From CAZVIJ01 sp964626735 (GTDB lineage: Bacteria > Patescibacteriota > Dojkabacteria > JAOAGR01), in contig CAZVIJ010000037.1 in NCBI GenBank assembly GCA_964626735.1, positions 1 to 18,287 on the forward strand: DNA of 18,287 nt, read 5' to 3'. Shown here piece by piece: positions 13,652 to 18,287 of this stretch. The notes beneath the pieces are model-generated. The model was not told the DNA's origin. It searched no databases and saw only the letters and a list, made by a program, of their open reading frames with translations. The translations under genes and the position numbers were made by a program. Position 1 is the stretch's first letter. The number at the start of each line of letters is the position of its first letter.

Positions 13652-14248
13652 ATGAAGTTGCCCAAAGATTTCAAATATCTTATCAATGAACTCGAGAAGC
13701 TACCTGGACTCGGGCCTAAATCTGCTACGAGGCTGGCGATTCATCTAGTTCAAGATCGAGAATCAAATGCATTAGCGTTAGCTAATGCATTGAACTTGGC
13801 TAAAAAGAATACAAAATACTGTAAACTCTGTGGAGCCTTCTCAGATTCAGAGCTCTGCGAGATCTGCTCAAATTTTGAGCGCGATCATGCTCGGATATGC
13901 GTCGTAGAGAACATTGTAGATTTACTCGCCTTCGAGCGGGCTGGATTTTACAACGGTCTTTACCACGTATTGGGTGGAGTTGTTTCTCCTCTTGAAGGAG
14001 TAGATGAATCCGAAATTAATCTTAATGCTTTATACGAACGTCTCGATCAGGTTCAGGAAATTATTTTCGCGTTACCTTCAAGTATCGAAGCTGATGCTAC
14101 ATTTCTCATTATGAAAGAGCGCGTGCTTGAATTAAATCCTGCTATTGAGCTTACCAAGGTTGCTATCGGCCTTCCTGTCGGAAGCAATATTGATTATGCG
14201 GATAATTTAACGTTGATCAGATCTTTCGAGAATAGGGTTGGTGCTTAG
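13652..14248 (+). CDS. recR: Recombination mediator RecR
   Basis: The protein has 198 residues, typical. An N-terminal helix-hairpin-helix contains LPGLGPKSATRLAIHL. The zinc site is C57-K-L-C60 with C69-E-I-C72. The Toprim domain starts ICVVENIVDLLAFERAG, and continues with YHVLGGVVSPLEGV, which is a RecR hallmark, and PSSIEADATFL, matching the PS-h-EG-x-T segment with Ala in place of Gly. RecR with RecO (and RecF) loads RecA on gapped DNA coated by SSB. It follows ybaB after 32 bases with no strong promoter of its own and ends with TAG. An 11-base-pair inverted repeat lies inside the gene at 13766-13791. Confidence 0.97.
   Translation: MKLPKDFKYLINELEKLPGLGPKSATRLAIHLVQDRESNALALANALNLAKKNTKYCKLCGAFSDSELCEICSNFERDHARICVVENIVDLLAFERAGFYNGLYHVLGGVVSPLEGVDESEINLNALYERLDQVQEIIFALPSSIEADATFLIMKERVLELNPAIELTKVAIGLPVGSNIDYADNLTLIRSFENRVGA
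13766..13791 (+). repeat. Perfect inverted repeat inside recR
   Basis: AATGCATTAGC and GCTAATGCATT form a perfect 11-base-pair stem around GTTA. It encodes the Ala/Leu-rich NALALANAL stretch before the zinc finger. It could fold in DNA or mRNA; no function is shown. Confidence 0.7.
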
Positions 14249-14262
14249 TGTCGATTTGACGC

Positions 14263-14268
14263 TATAAT
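14263..14268 (+). promoter_or_regulatory. -10 box of the nucleotidyltransferase gene
   Basis: TATAAT ends five bases before ATG 14274, again predicting a leaderless transcript. Confidence 0.55.
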
Positions 14269-14273
14269 CGACT

Positions 14274-15041
14274 ATGCGATCGGCAATAGAAGATAAACTG
14301 CTCGAAATTGAAGCTCGAGAATCCGTGAAGATCTTATACGCGTGCGAATCGGGCAGTCGGGCTTGGGGATTCCCCTCTAAAGACAGCGATTACGATGTGC
14401 GTTTCGTATATATCAGGGAGAAGGATTGGTACCTGTCTATCGAGAAAAAGAGGGATGTAATTGAACTTCCCGTTGATGAGATTCTTGATATTAATGGTTG
14501 GGATATACGGAAGGCATACCAGCTTGTTCAAAAAACGAATCCCCCTATCGCCGAGTGGGCAGATTCCCCGATTGTTTATTTAGAACGGCTCGGTTTTAGA
14601 GAGGAACTAAAACGCCTGATTCATATCTACTTCAGTTCTGAACGCTTGCTGCAGCACTACTTTCACATTGCACAGGGCAATTTTAATTCTTACTTAAAGG
14701 GCGATCTTATCAAGCCCAAAAAGTATCTTTACGTATTACGAGCAATTTTAGCTGCCAAGTGGGTGATCGCAAAAGATTCGATTCCACCGATGGAGATCCA
14801 GAATCTTTATCCAGTTATTCAGGATCGAGATGTTCTCGATTTAGTCGAGAGTCTTGTGGAAAGGAAGAAAGGACAAAATGAAATGGAGAAGGAGCCTCAA
14901 GATGTGCGGCTTATCGATTATCTCAGCAGGGAGCTCGAAATTTTATCAAATCTTCTCGATACATTCGACGCAGAGCAGCAAAGAGGTTCAGAGGAGCTGG
15001 ATAAGTCATTCCTGAACCTGCTGGATAGGGCTTTCGATTGA
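14274..15041 (+). CDS. RlaP/YcgL-type polymerase-beta nucleotidyltransferase
   Basis: The protein has 255 residues. It carries the DNA polymerase beta superfamily signature, with GSRAWGF (27-33) followed by Asp39-Tyr-Asp41, two of the metal-binding acids. Downstream NGWDIRKAYQLVQKTNPPIAEW and SPIVY are characteristic of the RlaP family (Pfam PF10127, RNA-repair-associated pol beta; B. subtilis YcgL is a member). A helical C-terminal domain (about 110-250) includes KPKKYLYVLRAILAAKWV. Such enzymes are proposed to transfer nucleotides to RNA ends, often beside RtcB ligase, but no RtcB gene is in this window and the substrate is unknown. The gene is a monocistronic insertion between recR and rpsF, and its stop TGA shows that UGA is a stop here. 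Confidence 0.87.
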   Translation: MRSAIEDKLLEIEARESVKILYACESGSRAWGFPSKDSDYDVRFVYIREKDWYLSIEKKRDVIELPVDEILDINGWDIRKAYQLVQKTNPPIAEWADSPIVYLERLGFREELKRLIHIYFSSERLLQHYFHIAQGNFNSYLKGDLIKPKKYLYVLRAILAAKWVIAKDSIPPMEIQNLYPVIQDRDVLDLVESLVERKKGQNEMEKEPQDVRLIDYLSRELEILSNLLDTFDAEQQRGSEELDKSFLNLLDRAFD

Positions 15042-15066
15042 AGAAACTCGGCATTTATGGTATAAC
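15038..15066 (+). promoter_or_regulatory. Promoter of rpsF-ssb-rpsR
   Basis: TTGAAG (15038-15043), an exact 17-base spacer and TATAAC (15061-15066) form one of the best two-part promoters in the window. The -35 overlaps the upstream stop. It predicts a start near 15073 and a leader of about 94 bases. Confidence 0.65.
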
Positions 15067-15114
15067 TTCGTAAGTATCTCAAAAAGGTGCTTGACCAATA
15101 TATTTAGTTCACCA

Positions 15115-15153
15115 AAACGCCAAACTTTCCCGGCGTTTGCATCGAAGGATGCA
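15115..15153 (+). promoter_or_regulatory. Two-hairpin rpsF leader, possible S6:S18 site
   Basis: Hairpin 1: AAACGCC (15115-15121) pairs with GGCGTTT (15132-15138) around a ten-base loop ending in CCC. Hairpin 2 abuts it: TGCATC (15138-15143) pairs with GATGCA (15148-15153) around GAAG, directly before the purine-rich AGGAT used to start S6 at 15167. Both stems are perfect. Many bacteria carry an S6:S18-binding leader with a conserved CCG here; a CCG is present at 15130-15132, but a formal match cannot be made by eye. Confidence 0.5.
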
Positions 15154-15166
15154 GGATTAATACAAT

Positions 15167-15460
15167 ATGGCAAAAAACAAATACGAGTTAATGGTTATCA
15201 TTAAACCAATGTTGCCAGAGAATGTAAGAATGGGTGTAGAATCCAAGATTATCGAGACTCTGGAGTCGGTAGACGGCAAAGTATTAAAAACCGATGTTTG
15301 GGGCAAAAAGCATCTAGCTTACCCAATAAAAAAACATATTGAAGGTTATTACATCGTGTATGATTTTGAGACTTCACCCGAAGGTATCAAAAGTATCGAT
15401 AAATCCCTCAAACTCAACAAGGAAATCCTCAGGTATCTCCTCATAAATAAAGAAAGCTAA
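15167..15460 (+). CDS. rpsF: Ribosomal protein bS6
   Basis: The protein has 97 residues. It shows the ferredoxin-like S6 pattern: YELMVIIKPML, VLKTDVWGKKHLAYPIKKHIEGYYIVYDFE, and a closing SLKLNKEILRYLLI. The WGKKHLAYPIKK segment is diagnostic. S6 pairs with S18 on the 30S platform, and both are in this operon with ssb between them. The leader upstream is structured and the start is supported by AGGAT about 11 bases before it. Confidence 0.96.
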   Translation: MAKNKYELMVIIKPMLPENVRMGVESKIIETLESVDGKVLKTDVWGKKHLAYPIKKHIEGYYIVYDFETSPEGIKSIDKSLKLNKEILRYLLINKES

Positions 15461-15478
15461 GGGAAGGAGAATATTCTC

Positions 15479-15922
15479 ATGTCAGCAAAATCATTGAATA
15501 AAGTGATGTTGATCGGGAACCTTACCCGTAACCCTGAATTGAAGGTTACTCCTTCCGGTGCATCAGTATGCACATTCGGACTCGCCACTAATAGCAGGTA
15601 TAAAAAGCCAGACGGTTCCTACGAAGAGCTGACCAACTTCCATAATATCGTGGCTTGGTCGAAGTTAGCCGACATTTGTGCCAAGAAGTTGAGAAAAGGC
15701 ATGAAGGTCTACGTTGAGGGCGAACTGAGAACGAGGCGATGGGAAGAGGGAGAAGGAGGACTAAAAAAGCAGAGGACCGAAGTTAGGATAACTGAAATGA
15801 TAGTCATCCGAGACAAAAGCGGAATGGAAGACGAGCATTTTGAAGAAAATGCAGAACGTTCTCCAGTCGAAGATTCGCTTGATGAACAAGAAACACTCGG
15901 CGTAGACGATTTACCTTTTTAA
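15479..15922 (+). CDS. ssb: Single-stranded DNA-binding protein
   Basis: The protein has 147 residues. The OB fold starts LNKVMLIGNLTRNPELKVT and runs through GASVCTFGLATNSRY, FHNIVAWSKLADICAKKLRKG, and KVYVEGELRTRRWEE, all canonical. An acidic linker leads to the conserved tip DDLPF, which recruits repair and replication partners, RecR-pathway proteins among them. A strong AAGGAG site lies before ATG 15479, partly within a 12-base palindrome. The position between rpsF and rpsR is the conserved one. Confidence 0.96.
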   Translation: MSAKSLNKVMLIGNLTRNPELKVTPSGASVCTFGLATNSRYKKPDGSYEELTNFHNIVAWSKLADICAKKLRKGMKVYVEGELRTRRWEEGEGGLKKQRTEVRITEMIVIRDKSGMEDEHFEENAERSPVEDSLDEQETLGVDDLPF

Positions 15923-15929
15923 ATAACTC

Positions 15930-16106
15930 ATGGAAAGCACATTAAATTACAAAGACGTATTTAGATTAAAGAAGTATATCACCCGAAGAGGGAAGATATT
16001 ACCGAGAATCAAAACAGGATTGAGCGCTAAAGCACAAAGAAAGCTTGCACAGGAAATTAAGAAAGCTCGATACATGGCATTATTGCCGTATGTATCGCGA
16101 GATTAA
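15930..16106 (+). CDS. rpsR: Ribosomal protein bS18
   Basis: This short gene of 58 residues starts at ATG 15930, seven bases after the ssb stop. It encodes NYKDVFRLKKYITRRGKILP, then TGLSAKAQRKLAQEIKKAR and MALLPYV. These match the S18 signature YKD-hxxLxxFhxxxGKIhPRRhTG, LSAKxQRxLxxxIKRAR and xALLPF. It is shorter than the E. coli protein (75 residues) because the N-terminal tail is brief. S18 binds with S6 on the 30S platform. No Shine-Dalgarno site is seen, so it probably relies on coupling to ssb. A terminator follows; rplI is not present after it. Confidence 0.95.
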   Translation: MESTLNYKDVFRLKKYITRRGKILPRIKTGLSAKAQRKLAQEIKKARYMALLPYVSRD

Positions 16107-16125
16107 TTCGCACATATAGATTATT

Positions 16126-16150
16126 AAGGACGCTTATAGCGTCCTTTTTG
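16126..16150 (+). terminator. Intrinsic terminator after rpsR
   Basis: A perfect eight-base-pair stem, AAGGACGC with GCGTCCTT, has the loop TTATA and is followed by TTTGTTTT. It ends the rpsF operon. Confidence 0.92.
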
Positions 16151-16216
16151 TTTTCTCCAAGAGCTTATTTGGATAGTTGAATAAAAAATGTTAAAGTGAC
16201 TTGAACGTGAAGTTAT

Positions 16217-16222
16217 TATACT
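16217..16222 (+). promoter_or_regulatory. -10 box of the unknown three-gene cluster
   Basis: TATACT lies 17 bases before ATG 16240, within TTATTATACTTC. No good -35 is visible at 17 bases. It would give a leader of about 11 bases and no Shine-Dalgarno site. Confidence 0.45.
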
Positions 16223-16239
16223 TCTAGTAAACTTTGATT

Positions 16240-17118
16240 ATGAAGTATACTGCCCAAGTCATATATCCTGAGTTCGTAGAACTGTTTAATGTCGAATTAA
16301 ATGGAAATAACCTCGATGTGAAGCTTGATCGAGTAATATCGGCCCCTTCCGATTCGCGGGATATTTTGACGCTTGATTTGGCCCATGACGTTAAGCAGAA
16401 CTATTCGGCTTTCCCTTTAGAGGATGGGGACTTACTGATAATTCAACTCAGAAATCATTTTGTGATCGCCAATTTCCTGAATGGTGAAAAGAAATGGTAC
16501 CGATTTTCAGCAGAAGATGTACTAGAATATCTGTTAACAAATGATGTGACTCAAGATGTTATCCCATTCGTAAAGGAGGATAAATTTGTCCTCCTGAATG
16601 CGGTATTGTCAGACTTGGTGCGTAACGACTTTTCCTACAGCGCACTAAACAAGAGGGTCAAACATCTAAAGGTGCATACCCTAGTTTCATTTATAAAGGA
16701 CAATATCCATGCCGCATATACCAGGGTGATTCTTGATGAAACGGTACTAGGTGATGTCGATATTGAGCATGTCGTCATGGCATTCAGGAAACACGAAGAG
16801 AAATTCGTTCGTTTAGTAAAGATTAATAACGTGGCAAAAATATTAGTTCTGCTCGAGAAAGAGAAAGTATTGCCCAAGCACTTCGCTTTTATAGATGACG
16901 TTTCGTTTATCAATAACCCAAAGCAAGGCGAAACCGTAAAGCTAATCTTCGGCGAGAACAGTATGAAGTTTGACTATCAAGTAATGCCGTCCAAGAACTA
17001 TATTTTTGATCTTTCAAATAAAGAATATGCTTTGACGATCGGTCATGACTACAAAGTTTCTGTGAGAGGAAAAGTGTTCGTATATAATGGAGATGAGCGT
17101 GATCTCATGATTGAATAG
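16240..17118 (+). CDS. Uncharacterised protein, first gene of a three-gene cluster
   Basis: The protein has 292 residues from ATG 16240, which is preferred over the in-frame TTG at 16234. It is soluble: no signal peptide, no membrane helix and no Cys. The order looks like a beta-rich N-terminal third (residues 1-90, with DGDLLIIQLRNHFVIANFLNG), a helical middle (about 90-220, rich in Lys, Val and Leu), and a C-terminal beta segment from about 235 (YALTIGHDYKVSVRGKVFVYN). No catalytic motif such as a P-loop, DxD or HxxE is visible. I do not recognise the family. A distant relation to the C-terminal part of GlmL-like ASKHA proteins is possible from the IG-x-V-x-VRG-x-V pattern and the genomic neighbour, but that is weak inference. 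The stop is one base from the next start, so co-translation is likely. Confidence 0.75.
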   Translation: MKYTAQVIYPEFVELFNVELNGNNLDVKLDRVISAPSDSRDILTLDLAHDVKQNYSAFPLEDGDLLIIQLRNHFVIANFLNGEKKWYRFSAEDVLEYLLTNDVTQDVIPFVKEDKFVLLNAVLSDLVRNDFSYSALNKRVKHLKVHTLVSFIKDNIHAAYTRVILDETVLGDVDIEHVVMAFRKHEEKFVRLVKINNVAKILVLLEKEKVLPKHFAFIDDVSFINNPKQGETVKLIFGENSMKFDYQVMPSKNYIFDLSNKEYALTIGHDYKVSVRGKVFVYNGDERDLMIE

Positions 17119-17119
17119 T

Positions 17120-18010
17120 ATGGTACACAAGAAATTATTGTTAAAACTTAAGATCCCTCACGATGCGAATGTATTCGCTGAGAGCGGTAATAGTACCGAA
17201 GATCTATTTCTTTATGAAGTCGATCAATTAGATGTCCTTGAAGAAGTAAAACTAGAGGGTAAAGCTCAAAAGTTCCACGTTAAAGACGGGCAATTTGTGA
17301 GAAGGGGAGAGATTATTTTTACTGAAGGTTTCTTAGGGCAGAAAGCAATGGTTTCGGACTTCAACGGTATCGTCGAGATAAAGCCAGATGTATGCAGAAT
17401 TTTAGGTCAGAAACAGCATTTTGAGCGAAGAATAAAATTCAAAGGAATCGTAAAAAGAGTCGTACCAAGACGTTTTGTTGTAATTTCATCTAGTGTCGTG
17501 GGTGTACCGGGCATTTATTTTGCTAACGCTTCAAAAAAACTTACATCACTTACGTATTTTGAATCCAAAAAAGCTTTTTTCCAGGCACATGAGGATTCTA
17601 CGCTGGCTAAAAATACTACGGTTTTTATCAATAATGTCGTTTACGTTGACGATATAGCCAGGATTATCGCGATTGGGGTTAAGCGCCTTATCGTAAACGC
17701 AGTTTATATTGACGGTATTCAATCGTTCTTAAAGGAAGCGTCTAAGCTTGAGTCTTTCTGTGTCATTTCTGGATTTACCGAGCAGCCAGAGCCTAAATAT
17801 CATTTCTCAAATCCAGGAATGGATGTATTTTGGGGAAAGCGTCATGTATATTTCACTGAAGATATACGGCAAGCGCCAATACGGGCATTCGAACATCCGA
17901 ATTGGGGGATAAGTGGCTCCTTCCAGGCTAAAGATGGACTTGTCTCCAATTTAGAATATAATGGCCAAGTATTGGAGTTTTACCTAAAGAATATTGAAAG
18001 AAACGAATAA
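17120..18010 (+). CDS. Uncharacterised protein with barrel-sandwich and KOW-like segments
   Basis: The protein has 296 residues from ATG 17120, preferred over the TTG at 17111 that overlaps the previous gene. Residues 48-95 resemble a biotinyl/lipoyl-type barrel-sandwich hybrid: VKDGQFVRRGEIIFTEG, then MVSDFNGIVEI, with no attachment Lys of the MKM type. Residues 105-130 are another beta segment (FKGIVKRVVPRRFVVI). Residues 165-218 look alpha/beta, with VYVDDIARIIAIGVKRLIVNAV. The end (about 253-293: PIRAFEHPNWGISGSF, then LVSNLEYNGQVLEFYLKNIE) resembles a KOW motif. I recall a similar order in uncharacterised Chloroflexota proteins next to GlmL-like genes, but cannot verify it. No membrane helix is present and the function is unknown. 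Confidence 0.75.
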   Translation: MVHKKLLLKLKIPHDANVFAESGNSTEDLFLYEVDQLDVLEEVKLEGKAQKFHVKDGQFVRRGEIIFTEGFLGQKAMVSDFNGIVEIKPDVCRILGQKQHFERRIKFKGIVKRVVPRRFVVISSSVVGVPGIYFANASKKLTSLTYFESKKAFFQAHEDSTLAKNTTVFINNVVYVDDIARIIAIGVKRLIVNAVYIDGIQSFLKEASKLESFCVISGFTEQPEPKYHFSNPGMDVFWGKRHVYFTEDIRQAPIRAFEHPNWGISGSFQAKDGLVSNLEYNGQVLEFYLKNIERNE

Positions 18011-18013
18011 TTT

Positions 18014-18287
18014 ATGCCTAATGAGAAAACGCCATCTATTGGTTACGATTCTTTACAAAAATCAGAAATAAGTACAAACAACCCTTTTGTCAGCGCAACT
18101 GTCCTAATCCTGCTATTTTCAGTGCTAGCAGGGCTTTTCGGGTATTATCTGGGAGATTCCGGTAAGCTAAAGGCATTTAACGGCAAGAAAGGCAGCACGC
18201 TTGTCCAAGATAGCGGGAACGAGATAACTACGTATTCCCAAGAAGAACTATCCAAGAAACTCGATGTAAACGCGTATGATATTAATT
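18014..18287 (+). CDS. Single-pass membrane protein, N-terminal part
   Basis: The frame opens with ATG 18014, three bases after the previous stop, and runs off the right edge (91 codons visible). A polar N-terminus of about 25 residues (PNEKTPSIGYDSLQKSE and following) is followed by one strong hydrophobic helix near residues 28-49 (VSATVLILLFSVLAGLFGYYL). A Lys/Gly/Ser-rich segment comes next, then SQEELSKKLDVNAYDIN. The positive residues after the helix and the absence of a cleavage motif suggest a membrane anchor. Orientation cannot be decided. I do not recognise it; its role in the cluster may be to tether the two soluble products to the membrane. Confidence 0.7.
   Translation, partial: MPNEKTPSIGYDSLQKSEISTNNPFVSATVLILLFSVLAGLFGYYLGDSGKLKAFNGKKGSTLVQDSGNEITTYSQEELSKKLDVNAYDIN

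Noticed and set aside
17111..17119. TTG start at 17111 for the second cluster gene
   Set aside because: ATG 17120 is one base after the upstream stop and gives an ordinary N-terminus; the TTG adds only three residues.
1..18287. CRISPR arrays, insertion sequences, tRNA or rRNA genes, prophage genes
   Set aside because: No spaced direct repeats, transposase motifs, tRNA cloverleaf or rRNA segments were found on reading both strands.

Overview
The window reads as a compact, gene-dense bacterial chromosome segment with moderate-to-low GC. It uses the standard code: TAA, TAG and TGA all end genes here. Gene spacing is tight, several stops and starts overlap, and many housekeeping clusters appear in a pared-down form. 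Ribosomal genes with no rplI after rpsR, rpsB-tsf without pyrH, and frr directly followed by rseP suggest a reduced genome of the Patescibacteria/CPR type. That assignment is an inference from layout and protein character; no 16S gene is present to confirm it.

Layout. Positions 1-2195 hold the start of an unrecognised minus-strand gene, a four-helix membrane protein of unknown role and a convergent thioredoxin-reductase-like flavoprotein. Positions 2276-2854 encode a small-domain SAM methyltransferase, followed by about 225 bases without a firm gene. On the minus strand, 5079-3080 is a run of three genes: an M16 zinc peptidase, an MGMT-type alkyltransferase domain interrupted by an in-frame amber codon, and a YqeY/GatB-like protein. 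From 5199 everything is on the plus strand: rpmB (L28); mreB-mreC-mreD-like cell-shape genes; rpsB-tsf; frr; rseP; rpsU; dnaX-ybaB-recR; an RlaP-type nucleotidyltransferase; rpsF-ssb-rpsR; and a three-gene cluster of uncharacterised proteins that runs off the right edge.

The genes cover translation (S2, EF-Ts, ribosome recycling factor, S21, S6, S18, L28, YqeY), DNA replication and recombination repair (DnaX, YbaB, RecR, SSB), cell shape (MreBCD) and membrane proteolysis (RseP). Clear intrinsic terminators separate rpmB, tsf, rpsU and rpsR from the genes after them.

Regulation visible in the sequence: many protein genes have a -10-like box only 5-12 bases before the ATG and no Shine-Dalgarno sequence, so they are probably leaderless or nearly so. 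In contrast rpsB, rpsU and rpsF have longer leaders with purine-rich sites, and rpsB and rpsF also have hairpins.

The observations most worth a second look are: the amber codon in the alkyltransferase gene, which a two-base swap would turn back into the canonical Tyr-Gly; the unknown cluster at 16240-18287, whose second protein looks like a barrel-sandwich/alpha-beta/KOW-like composite; the possible S6:S18 autoregulatory leader; and the flavoprotein that has a redox CxxC but lacks the usual NADPH-site residues.
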